A stretch of 39,135 nucleotides of DNA, taken from assembly GCA_014649355.1 (NCBI GenBank), contig BMSW01000035.1:1-39135 (forward strand), written 5' to 3'. The notes beneath the pieces were generated by a model. That model saw only the letters and a list, made by a program, of their open reading frames with translations. It made no database searches and was not told the origin of the DNA. Below are positions 15,476 through 22,265 of the stretch, piece by piece (the first letter of the stretch is position 1; each line of letters opens with the position of its first letter). This DNA comes from Streptomyces althioticus. GTDB lineage: Bacteria; Actinomycetota; Actinomycetes; Streptomycetales; Streptomycetaceae. The translations under genes and the position numbers were made by a program.

Positions 15476-17572
15476 TCAGTTTTCGTTGTGGATGCGCGCG
15501 CTGGGCGCGGCGAGGCCGGCGTCGACGGTGGCGTCCTGGGTCGGCCGGTAGTCCCGGGCCATGGCCGTCTCCTCCGCCTCGGCGGTTTCAGCGGCGGCCA
15601 GCGCGGCGCGGGCCATCCGCTCGGCGTACAGGATGAGTTCGCCGACGCTCTCCATCAGCACGGACAGCGCGCGGGTGGTTCGCTTGCCGCTCACGTTGTG
15701 TGTGGTGGCCAGGTCGGCGGCCATCGTCTCCAGTTCGTTCAGCAGGCGGCGGGCCTGGCGGGCGAGCTGGGCGCAGTCGTCGTAGGTTTCCATCCCGGCC
15801 GTGGTCAGCAGGGTCAGGGCCTTGAGTGCGTCGTCCAGGGTGATGTCGGTGGCGTGCTGGGCGGCCATGCCTCCCGGCGCAGGCACCGAGGCGGTGACCG
15901 GCGCCGGCACGGTGGCCGTCCTCGCGGGGCGTGCGGGCATGGGGATGGGGTCCTTTCTGCGGGTGGTGCCAGGACGTGGCCCGGCCGGTCGCTGCGGAGC
16001 GCGGGGCAGGGCGGGCTGGCTCTGGGCGGGCAGCGCCTTGGGGGCGGGGCCGATCGCGTCGGGTTCCCACCGCTTGGCGTGGGCGCCGGGCGGGTCCACC
16101 TGCTCGACGGTGATGACGACGTCCGGGCCGGTGTCGTCGTCGAACGGTGAGGACCGCGCCTGCCCGTATCCAGGCCCGTGTGGGCCTGGGGTGCCCGGGC
16201 CGGGACCTGACGACGGCCCCGGGTTGGTGGTGCGGCCCGAATTCCTGTGTTTCCGGGACGCGGACGGGTTCGGCTTGGGACGCGGTCCGCCGTCGGTCGA
16301 CCAGCGCTCACGCCGCTTCTTCCACCGGTCGTTCACGGCGTCGAAAACAGCCTCGCGGAAACCGCCCCGGTCGCCAGGCGGTGTCCAGCCGTCGTTGCCG
16401 GTGCTGCGGCCCTTGGCGTCGCCGTCCTTGCCGCCCCCGCCGGTGGTGGGGGCGTCGGTGCTGGAACGGCGCTTGCGCCACCGGTCTTCGAGCCGGTCGC
16501 CGGCCTTCTCCCAGAACGTCGGCCCCGGCTTGCTGTCCTTGACGGCCTTACGGAGCGCGGCTTTCGTGTCCGCCGCGCCGCCGGACCCTCCCTTACGACC
16601 GGAGTCCTTCGCACCCGGGCCGGTGCCGTCGGGCTTCTTCTTGCCCTTGCCCCACCAGTCCGCGACGGCCCGGCGGGCGGAACGGCGTCCGCTCCCGCCA
16701 CCGCTGCCCGCACCGGCCGAGCCCCGGGCGCCGGCACCGCCGGAGCTCCCGGAGCCGTCCTTTCGGCGAGAGCCGCCGTCGCTTCGGCTTCCCCTGCCGC
16801 TGTTTCGGTCCCGCAGGGAGCCGTTTCGGTCCGAGCTCGGGCCGTTTCGGTGAGCCCCGGGACCATTTCGGCGGGAGCCGGGGCCGTTTCGGCGGGAGTC
16901 CGGCCCCGCGCCTGCATGGCCATTGCTCCGGCCGGTGCCGGTAGACGGCCGGCCGCCGGGGCCTGCCCCGGAGCGGTGCTGCGTGGAGCCGCTGTGCGGC
17001 CCCGTGCGGCCCGTTCCGCCCCTGCCCGGGCCGATGCCGCCTACGCCCCGTCCCGCGCCGCCAGGGCCGCGTCCGAGGGCGCTGCGGCCGTAGTCGTGGC
17101 TGGAGGGGACACGGCGGCCGCGGGCATGCTCGCGGTCAGCTTCCGCGTGGTGCCGGGTGGCGTCCGCGGTCGCCTTCGCGGCCAGCAGCTCCAGCTCGCG
17201 CTGGTGCGCTGCTGCCTCCGCCCGGCGCGGCCCGGACTCCTGGATCCAGGTCTGCAGTCCCTCGAACGCAGCCAGGGCGATGGCGAGGATGGCAGCCAGG
17301 GACAGCGCCCCGGTGCGCGGCGGTCCGGCGTCGCCGGGGGCCTGCGGCTCGCTCAGTCCGTCGCTGCGCAGAGCCGCCGGCACGGCGTCCGGCGGGGGTG
17401 GTGCGTGCGGCACGGCGGGCGCGTCGAAGGCGCTGATTCGAACAACGCCATCGTCGGCGGCTGGGTGGTCCTGGTCGCCGTCGAGGGCCGGCGGCGCAGG
17501 GACGGGCGGGGGTGGTGGGGAGCCGATCCGGGGCATCTGGAGCACGTTGTCCGGGCTGTCGTCGTCGGACAC
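15476..17572 (-). CDS. TraA-like transfer protein with low-complexity centre
   Basis: The 698-residue product is read from the GTG at 17572, preceded by GGAGAGGAGGG; the first possible start, at 17623, lacks such a site. A membrane helix (SLAAILAIALAAFEGLQTW, ~85-105) is followed by a long Gly/Ser/Arg/Asn-rich stretch and a helical C-terminus (ITLDDALKALTLLTTAGMET to the end). Residues ~227-272 are seven heptads of the type RNGPGxx. The DNA there repeats CCGAAACGG on the coding strand every 21 bp, always using the rare Arg codon CGA. It resembles TraA-type proteins of linear plasmids; the exact role in mating is unknown. Confidence 0.7.
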   Translation of the reverse strand: MSDDDSPDNVLQMPRIGSPPPPPVPAPPALDGDQDHPAADDGVVRISAFDAPAVPHAPPPPDAVPAALRSDGLSEPQAPGDAGPPRTGALSLAAILAIALAAFEGLQTWIQESGPRRAEAAAHQRELELLAAKATADATRHHAEADREHARGRRVPSSHDYGRSALGRGPGGAGRGVGGIGPGRGGTGRTGPHSGSTQHRSGAGPGGRPSTGTGRSNGHAGAGPDSRRNGPGSRRNGPGAHRNGPSSDRNGSLRDRNSGRGSRSDGGSRRKDGSGSSGGAGARGSAGAGSGGGSGRRSARRAVADWWGKGKKKPDGTGPGAKDSGRKGGSGGAADTKAALRKAVKDSKPGPTFWEKAGDRLEDRWRKRRSSTDAPTTGGGGKDGDAKGRSTGNDGWTPPGDRGGFREAVFDAVNDRWKKRRERWSTDGGPRPKPNPSASRKHRNSGRTTNPGPSSGPGPGTPGPHGPGYGQARSSPFDDDTGPDVVITVEQVDPPGAHAKRWEPDAIGPAPKALPAQSQPALPRAPQRPAGPRPGTTRRKDPIPMPARPARTATVPAPVTASVPAPGGMAAQHATDITLDDALKALTLLTTAGMETYDDCAQLARQARRLLNELETMAADLATTHNVSGKRTTRALSVLMESVGELILYAERMARAALAAAETAEAEETAMARDYRPTQDATVDAGLAAPSARIHNEN
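16758..16892. repeat. 21-bp-phased TTTCGG motif array A (7 copies)
   Basis: On the + strand the 9-mers start at 16758, 16779, 16800, 16821, 16842, 16863 and 16884. They read TCCTTTCGG, TCGCTTCGG, CTGTTTCGG, CCGTTTCGG, CCGTTTCGG, CCATTTCGG and CCGTTTCGG. Spacing is exactly 21 bp throughout, two helical turns. They lie inside the traA-like gene in the reading C-CGA-AAC-GG (Arg-Asn). Confidence 0.9.
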
Positions 17573-17621
17573 GCGCCCTCCTCTCCTGGTGACTGCCGGT
17601 GAGGGAAGGGGGCCGCCTCGC

Positions 17622-17639
17622 ACGCGTACGCGTACGCGT
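17622..17639. promoter_or_regulatory. ACGCGT triple palindrome upstream of traA-like gene
   Basis: ACGCGTACGCGTACGCGT is a self-complementary 18-mer 50 bases before the traA-like start. A related arrangement recurs at 31.5-31.85 kb. It could be an operator; no regulator is known. Confidence 0.35.
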
Positions 17640-17693
17640 GGTTGGGACCCCCGTCAACCCCCGTTCCGGCGGTGATGATGATGACGATGACGA

Positions 17694-17912
17694 TTACTGG
17701 CAGTGATTGCGGTAGAGCCGTTCCAGCTCGGCGGACAGGGCGTTGAAGGTTGCGTGGTCGCCGGTCCGCTTCACCTTCTGCAGGGCGGAGACCTTCACCA
17801 GGTCGAGCCAGGCCCGGAAGAATTCCTCCGGGCCCCTCTCGCCTGCCGCGCTGGCCTGTTCGAATCGGGCGTTCCAGTGAGCCGCCTTGCGCGGGGACAT
17901 CGCAGCGGGCAT
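17694..17912 (-). CDS. Small protein of transfer operon
   Basis: A 72-residue charged helical protein (MSPRKAAHWNARFEQAS; EEFFRAWLDLVKVSALQKVK; AELERLYRNHCQ). Its ATG at 17912 overlaps the stop of the upstream gene (TGATG), so translation is coupled. An ATG at codon 5 is an alternative start. No family was recognised. Confidence 0.65.
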   Translation of the reverse strand: MPAAMSPRKAAHWNARFEQASAAGERGPEEFFRAWLDLVKVSALQKVKRTGDHATFNALSAELERLYRNHCQ

Positions 17913-18421
17913 CAGGCACCCCGCTGCTGGCGGTTGTTGCCGCCGAAGTAGTCACCCAGCAGCTTCGGCGCCCCGGCCTGGCCGTCGTCGCTGTCGGCGG
18001 GGGCGAGCCGCTGGAGGGTGGCCTGCGCGCTGTTGTGGGCGACGGCGCCGAGCTGCTGCTTGCGCTGCGCCTTGCGCAGCGCCTTCTCCTCGCGGCGCTG
18101 GAGGACGACCTCGGGCTGTGTCTCCTCGTAGGCGGCGACGGTGCCGTTGATGGCCTTCGCGGCCTGCCGCATGGCCCGAGCGGCGTCCCTCAGCGGTTTG
18201 ACCCGCTTGCGGGCCCGGGCGGCAGCGGAGATGCCCCAGGGCAGGTCACCGTCCAGGCGGCGGGCCTTGAGGTCGGCCTGGATGGCGTCGGCGAGGGCGT
18301 CGTAGGTCTGGGCGTCGGTCAGCAGGGATCCGCGGTGCTGGGCCTGCCAGCCTTCGCGCTGCCCGGGCAGCGCCAGGGCCTGCACACCGGTCGTGACCCG
18401 GGTGGCAATGTCCTTGCTCAT
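17912..18421 (-). CDS. Helical protein of transfer operon, unknown
   Basis: The 169-residue protein is predominantly helical and basic, with KRVKPLRDAARAMRQAAKAI and QRREEKALRKAQRKQQLGAV, and ends in a Gly/Asn-rich tail. GAGGAG lies ten bases before the ATG at 18421. It is preceded by a terminator hairpin after the DUF2637 gene and coupled to the 72-residue gene downstream. Its position suggests a mating accessory role; no family was recognised. Confidence 0.65.
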   Translation of the reverse strand: MSKDIATRVTTGVQALALPGQREGWQAQHRGSLLTDAQTYDALADAIQADLKARRLDGDLPWGISAAARARKRVKPLRDAARAMRQAAKAINGTVAAYEETQPEVVLQRREEKALRKAQRKQQLGAVAHNSAQATLQRLAPADSDDGQAGAPKLLGDYFGGNNRQQRGA

Positions 18422-18490
18422 CAGGGGTTTTCTCCTCGGGGTGAAGGGGTGATGTACTGGGGGTCTGGGACTGCTTCCGGCAGTCGCAGC

Positions 18491-18523
18491 GAGGGCCAGC
18501 CCGCTTCCTTCGGGCTGGCCCTC
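18491..18523. terminator. Terminator of DUF2637 gene
   Basis: A 13-bp perfect stem GAGGGCCAGCCCG/CGGGCTGGCCCTC with a 7-base loop, 24 bases past the leftward stop at 18547. Confidence 0.7.
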
Positions 18524-18546
18524 ACTGGTGTGTGCCGGACGATGGA

Positions 18547-20262
18547 TCAGGGGCGGTAGCCGTCGGAGAGCAGGGCGACGGCCTCCTGGCGGTACTTGGA
18601 GGCGGTGTCCGTGGACGACACGTCGAACTCGCGCTGGACGTCGGCGATGGAGATCCGCTCGTACAGCTCGTGCTGAATGTCGTCGTAGGCCAGGCCGTCG
18701 GGCACGAGGCCGGCTGCGAGCGCCATGCGGGCGACCTTGCGGACCGCGCGCTCGCGCCGGGTGAGCTTGGCCTCGTCCTCGATTTCGGCTGCGCGCCGCT
18801 CGATTTCGGCAGCGGCCCGTCGCGCTTCGGCAGCGGCCCGCTCGGCTTCGGCAGCTTCCTGCTCGGCACGCGCAGCATCGGCGAGAGCGGCCTTCGCGAG
18901 GCGCTCCTCCTCCGCCTTCTTGCGGGCGGCTTCGGCGGTGGCGCGCTGCGTTTCGGTAGCGGCCCGCTCTGTTTCGGCAGCGCGCCGGTTCGCTTCGGCA
19001 GCGGCCTGGCGGGCTTCGGCTACGGCCTGTGTTTCGACCGCCTGAGCCTCCGCTGCGGCAGCCCGGTCGGCCTCCGCCGCTGCCTTCCGCTTCTCGGCAG
19101 CCTGACGCTCCAGCTCGGCCGCGCGGACGTCGGCAGCAGCCTGCGCCTCGCGCTCCTGGGCTTCCTTGCGCTGCGCCTCGGCCTCGCGGGCTCGGGCCTC
19201 AGCGACCAGCGCGGTCTCCAGCGCCGCCTCTTCCAGCTCGGCGGCCCGCTCCGCGGCGCTGGCCTGGGCTCGGGCGTGGGCGCGGGCCTGGGCCGTCTGG
19301 CCCTCCACCCGGGCGCGGACGGCCTCCAGCTCGCCGTCGGCCTCCAGCCGGTCGGCCTCAGCCTTCTTCTGCGCGAGCTCCCGGCGGGTCTCCGCCTCCA
19401 GGCGCCGGCGCTCGGCTTCCTCCGCCCGCTTCTCCGCCTCGCGTTCCTGCTTCTCGGGCAGCGCGAGGGCCTCGGCGACGGTGTAGCCGTAGGCGGCCAT
19501 CGTCATCGGCAGTTTCTCGTCGTCGGTCGCCCTGGACAGGTCGCCGCCGTGCTTGCGCTTGAGCCACTGCTCGTAGGCGATGAGGTCCTGCTGGCGCCGG
19601 ACCATCTCCTCGTAGGAGGCGACCGCGTACAGCCGCATGCGGCGGTAGAAGCGCGGGGTGTCGAGCGGGGCGAGGATCCAGCGATGGAGCGGGATCCGGT
19701 CGACCGCTGTACCGGCCTCCAGCCTGGCCTTTTGGATGATCAGGCGGCGGGCGGCCTCCACGCCGATCACGAACAGCACCGGCATGACGCCGTGGCTGGC
19801 GGCCTTGACCGGGTCGTCCCCGATGTGGCCCTGTGAGCTGGCGTTGAACCACACGGTGGCGGCGGTCATGCCGTGGGCGGCCATACGCAGCAGCGGCCAC
19901 GGGGTGTCCTTGCGGATCAGGTACAGGTCGAGCGCGAGGAACGCGATGATGCTCGCGTCCACGCCGACCGGGAACCAGGGGGCCAGTTCCTCGCTGAACC
20001 CCCAGGCCAGGGCGACCTTGGCCAGGGTGCTGTAGGACATGGCGAAGCCGATGACGCCGACGAGGGTGCCGCCGATCGCGGCAGCCACCGACAGGGCAGT
20101 CATCAGACGGTCACGCCGGGGCTTGATCGACTTCCGCTTCGGTGTGCCCGAAACGCTGCCCGCCGTACCCGAAACAGGGGCGGGTAGATCCGAAACGGCG
20201 GTCGGCGGTGCCGAAACGGGGGCGTCGAGAGGCGCCGTCTGCGGCGTCTCAGTGATCGTCAC
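18547..20262 (-). CDS. DUF2637 membrane/coiled-coil/HTH protein (spread-type)
   Basis: The 571-residue product is read from the GTG at 20262, five bases after GGAGG. A longer TTG-started form to 20388 has no ribosome site. Residues ~1-45 are Val-Ser heptads. Four membrane helices of DUF2637 type follow (~55-170; markers SIIAFLALDLYLI and GVMPVLFVIGVEAARRL), then an IPLHRWILAP loop. A very long Ala/Glu/Arg coiled coil spans ~276-490, and an HTH-like C-terminus carries ISIADVQREFDVSSTDTAS. DUF2637 proteins occur on actinobacterial conjugative plasmids and are often annotated SpdB-like. Both its start region and its coiled coil carry 21-bp-phased TTTCGG-type motifs. The broken paralogue lies at 785-2150. 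Confidence 0.85.
   Translation of the reverse strand: MTITETPQTAPLDAPVSAPPTAVSDLPAPVSGTAGSVSGTPKRKSIKPRRDRLMTALSVAAAIGGTLVGVIGFAMSYSTLAKVALAWGFSEELAPWFPVGVDASIIAFLALDLYLIRKDTPWPLLRMAAHGMTAATVWFNASSQGHIGDDPVKAASHGVMPVLFVIGVEAARRLIIQKARLEAGTAVDRIPLHRWILAPLDTPRFYRRMRLYAVASYEEMVRRQQDLIAYEQWLKRKHGGDLSRATDDEKLPMTMAAYGYTVAEALALPEKQEREAEKRAEEAERRRLEAETRRELAQKKAEADRLEADGELEAVRARVEGQTAQARAHARAQASAAERAAELEEAALETALVAEARAREAEAQRKEAQEREAQAAADVRAAELERQAAEKRKAAAEADRAAAAEAQAVETQAVAEARQAAAEANRRAAETERAATETQRATAEAARKKAEEERLAKAALADAARAEQEAAEAERAAAEARRAAAEIERRAAEIEDEAKLTRRERAVRKVARMALAAGLVPDGLAYDDIQHELYERISIADVQREFDVSSTDTASKYRQEAVALLSDGYRP
18780..19019. repeat. 21-bp-phased TTTCGG/CTTCGG motifs in coiled-coil codons (array C)
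   Basis: 9-mers ending in TTCGG start at 18780, 18801, 18822 and 18843, then at 18927, 18948, 18969, 18990 and 19011. All are in one 21-bp phase, with three positions skipped. The coding strand reads GCC-GAA-A/G, so a heptad coiled coil explains part of the periodicity. The rare codon GAA is nevertheless kept at this position while neighbouring Glu codons are GAG. Confidence 0.7.
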
Positions 20263-20366
20263 GGAGGCCTCCAAATGAGGTTGGGCGGGTGTGGACGAAA
20301 CGGCGAGGACCGCTCCCGAAACGGAAGCGGGTGGAGCCGAAACGGGGTCCGGTGAAGCCGAAATGG
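20148..20366. repeat. 21-bp-phased CCGAAACGG array B (8 copies)
   Basis: On the + strand the 9-mers start at 20148, 20169, 20190 and 20211, then at 20295, 20316, 20337 and 20358. Consensus CCGAAACGG; spacing is exactly 21 bp, and 84 (4 x 21) across the gap. The GTG start and GGAGG of the DUF2637 gene lie in the gap, so four copies are coding and four upstream. Orientation is opposite to array A. Confidence 0.9.
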
Positions 20367-20435
20367 CGACACCCGCACCGACGGCCAAGATGTGCAGCGG
20401 TCGGTGCGGGCGGAATCGGGCAGTCGTCGGGCCAG

Positions 20436-20630
20436 TCAGCGCTCCAGCTGGCGTTTGAGCCGCTTCAGGTCGGCGGTGGACATGCCGGCCACAGCGCGGC
20501 GGACCGCGTCCTCACCACCGGAGGCGGCGGCGTCGATCACCGTGCGGGTCTCAGTGCTGGTGGTAGCGGCGCGGGCGGCCTGGACGGTGAGCTGCGACAG
20601 GGCTGCGGCGAAGTCGTCGAGGTTGCGCAT
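20436..20630 (-). CDS. Small helical protein, unknown
   Basis: A 64-residue product from the ATG at 20630 (AGAGGGGGA upstream): MRNLDDFAAALSQLTVQAAR and so on to MSTADLKRLKRQLER. It is helical and charged. It lies between the DUF2637 gene and a strong hairpin. A longer frame to 20867 would run through that hairpin and is rejected. No family was recognised. Confidence 0.6.
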   Translation of the reverse strand: MRNLDDFAAALSQLTVQAARAATTSTETRTVIDAAASGGEDAVRRAVAGMSTADLKRLKRQLER

Positions 20631-20683
20631 GAGGTGGTCCCCCTCTTGTGTTGTGGTCCGGGCTGTCCGGCTCCCCTGGACCG

Positions 20684-20720
20684 CGCACGGCCCCCGCCTG
20701 CGGGAGGCGGGGGCCGTGCG
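20684..20720. terminator. Strong hairpin terminator
   Basis: A 16-bp perfect stem (20684-20699 with 20705-20720, containing CGGCCCCCGCC) and a 5-base loop lie between two small leftward genes. Confidence 0.7.
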
Positions 20721-20764
20721 GGTCAGGCAGCCGACAGAGGTGGCGGTGTCGGACTGGCGAAAGG

Positions 20765-20941
20765 TCAGCGCCGGTTGCTGCGCTGACGGTGGAGGTAGGC
20801 GTCTTGCAGCCGCGCGAACGACTCGAACAGCCGCTGTCCGGCCGGGCAGCGGCTGGTGTCGGTGCACTCGGTACAGGCAGTACGGTGCGCGCGGTGCGCG
20901 GCGTGTGCCGACTGGTAGCGCTCGTACAGATCGTCAGGCAC
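20765..20941 (-). CDS. Small Cys-containing protein, unknown
   Basis: A 58-residue product from the GTG at 20941: (M)PDDLYERYQSAHAAHRAHRT, then ACTECTDTSRCPAG and RLFESFARLQDAYLHRQR. The CxxC...C cluster could bind zinc. The N- and C-terminal parts are helical and the ribosome site is weak. The same kind of Cys motif (T-x-C-x-x-C-x(4-5)-C-P-x-G) appears in the 275-residue protein at 22266-23093. Confidence 0.6.
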   Translation of the reverse strand: MPDDLYERYQSAHAAHRAHRTACTECTDTSRCPAGQRLFESFARLQDAYLHRQRSNRR

Positions 20942-21137
20942 GCGGTGTCCGTCTCTCGTGGTGCCGGCAGGGCGGGTGAAGGTCGGCGACGCGGTATCCC
21001 GCCTCCCATGCCGCTGCAGCAGCCACGGCAGCGGCGGCCAACAGCAGACGGGCGAGGGGATGACCGGGGCCAAGAGCGAGGGCGGCCCGGGCAGCGCGAT
21101 GCTGCGCCGCCCGGGCCGCGTGTATGAGGTGAGGCAT
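20934..21137 (-). CDS. Possible small membrane protein
   Basis: A 67-residue frame with an Ala/Leu-rich hydrophobic core (LARLLLAAAAVAAAAAWEAG) overlaps the start of the next gene by eight bases. There is no clear ribosome site. The overlap is compatible with coupling, but an Ala-rich frame can arise by chance in this GC-rich DNA. Confidence 0.35.
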   Translation of the reverse strand: MPHLIHAARAAQHRAARAALALGPGHPLARLLLAAAAVAAAAAWEAGYRVADLHPPCRHHERRTPRA

Positions 21138-21144
21138 CCGAGAG

Positions 21145-21234
21145 TCAGCGGGGCCGCTGCTGCGACTGCTTGTTGACCTCGCGGACCTTCTCGGAGAGCT
21201 TCTTGCTCTCCTCTTCGGTGAGGCAGGTGCTCAT
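21145..21234 (-). CDS. 29-residue peptide
   Basis: An ATG at 21234 overlaps the upstream stop (ATGA) and encodes MSTCLTEEESKKLSEKVREV and a short Gln/Arg tail before TGA. It is strongly charged and helical. The ATGA coupling to a well-supported gene is the main evidence. Confidence 0.5.
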   Translation of the reverse strand: MSTCLTEEESKKLSEKVREVNKQSQQRPR

Positions 21235-21617
21235 GCGGTCACCGCCTTACGCCCGTCCCGGACCGTGAGGCTCGGCGTGGGTGCCACACCGGGCGGGCAG
21301 TCGCTGCCCGTGCAGCTCCACCGGCCGCAGAGGGGACAGGCGTCGTCGGCCATCACCGGCCGGTGCAGGGTGAGCACCGGCTGACGCTCATAGCCGGGCA
21401 CCATCTCCTGAAGTGTCCGGCGAGCCCGCCGACCGTCCGGGAACCGGGCGTCGGCCTCGCGCACCATGCGCGCCAGAAGGGCACCGAGCTGGCGGCGCGC
21501 GACGGCCGAGTAGCAGGGGCCGGTGTGCCAGTTACCGCACTGGTCGCACGCATACTCCGGGTTGGCCGCGGCCTCTGTCGTACGGGCTGCGGGTCGTGTC
21601 ATGATCGCCGTGGTCAA
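21231..21617 (-). CDS. Cys-rich small protein, unknown
   Basis: The 128-residue product has YACDQCGNWHTGPC near residues 22-35 and CPLCGRWSCTGSDCPPG near 94-110. These are two separate Cys/His clusters suggesting two zinc sites, with a basic helix between (ALLARMVREADARFPDGRRA). The likely start is TTG 21617, six bases after GGAG; an ATG five codons in has no ribosome site. Similar Cys-rich proteins recur through this transfer block. No family was recognised. Confidence 0.65.
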   Translation of the reverse strand: MTTAIMTRPAARTTEAAANPEYACDQCGNWHTGPCYSAVARRQLGALLARMVREADARFPDGRRARRTLQEMVPGYERQPVLTLHRPVMADDACPLCGRWSCTGSDCPPGVAPTPSLTVRDGRKAVTA

Positions 21618-21646
21618 GGGAGTCTCCTTCTGTGGTCCTTTGACCG

Positions 21647-21680
21647 GACAGCCCCGGAACTCTCACCTTCCGGGGCTGTC
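21647..21680. terminator. Hairpin terminator
   Basis: A 13-bp perfect stem GACAGCCCCGGAA/TTCCGGGGCTGTC with an 8-base loop, between the Cys-rich gene and the gene upstream of it. Confidence 0.7.
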
Positions 21681-21765
21681 ACCGTGACTGGCCGGGCGGC
21701 CAGCCACGGCCCCTCTCCCACCCACTGACGCTCTGGCAGAGCGGGAGAGAGACCGTAGCTGGCCG

Positions 21766-22116
21766 TCAGGCCGCAGACGCGTAAGCGGTCCTGGCCGGTC
21801 GGATCAGGTAGTCCGACGTCGTCCACACCGAACCGACCGCGAAGGGCTGGCCGTCCGGGCGCAGGGTGTCGCGGACGATGACCGCCCAGCGGGCGCTGTC
21901 ACGGCGCAGCAGCTGCGCCGCGTCGGCGGGATTGGTGACCAGGGACAGGACCTCGAAGCGGCCGTCCACGTTCTGGTAGATCGCGCCGGGGAGGCGGGGG
22001 CCGATCTGCTCGGCAACGTCGCTGTAGTGCGGGTGCGGTCGTCCGGTCGCCGGGGTTTCCTTCCGTCCCTCGTGCTCGGGAGACGCAGCGGTGTGCATGG
22101 ATGCGATGCTGGGCAT
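21766..22116 (-). CDS. Unknown protein of transfer region
   Basis: A 116-residue product from the ATG at 22116 (GGAGAGGA nine bases upstream). The core reads IYQNVDGRFEVLSLVTNPAD, then RWAVIVRDTLRPDG and SVWTTSDYLIRP, suggesting a small alpha/beta domain. It lies between two terminator hairpins, so it is probably its own transcription unit. No family was recognised. Confidence 0.65.
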   Translation of the reverse strand: MPSIASMHTAASPEHEGRKETPATGRPHPHYSDVAEQIGPRLPGAIYQNVDGRFEVLSLVTNPADAAQLLRRDSARWAVIVRDTLRPDGQPFAVGSVWTTSDYLIRPARTAYASAA

Positions 22117-22144
22117 GTGGGTCGTCCTCTCCGAAAGGGTGACC

Positions 22145-22187
22145 TGCGACAAGACCCCCAGGGGCGCAATCCCTGGGGGTCGTCGCA
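22145..22187. terminator. Long hairpin terminator
   Basis: TGCGAC and GACCCCCAGGG arms pair with CCCTGGGGGTC and GTCGCA arms around a short loop, interrupted by one unpaired base. It is downstream of the 22266-23093 gene. Confidence 0.7.
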
Positions 22188-22265
22188 TGAGTGCGTCCTG
22201 CGCACTCCACCGCCAACCACGCTCAGTACAGGCTGGGTTGGCGGTGGGCAGCGCAGGGCTGCAGA

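Noticed and set aside
16758..16892. CRISPR-like reading of the regular repeats
   Set aside because: The repeat unit is 9 bp with 12-bp intervals inside a gene; far too short, no cas genes.
16247..17602. 451-codon rightward frame opposite the traA-like gene
   Set aside because: Low-complexity shadow of the traA-like gene, with periodicity inherited from the phased repeats.
18532..19836. 434-codon rightward frame with FGSGPL-like repeats
   Set aside because: Antisense of the coiled coil; the repeats mirror array C and carry no independent protein features.
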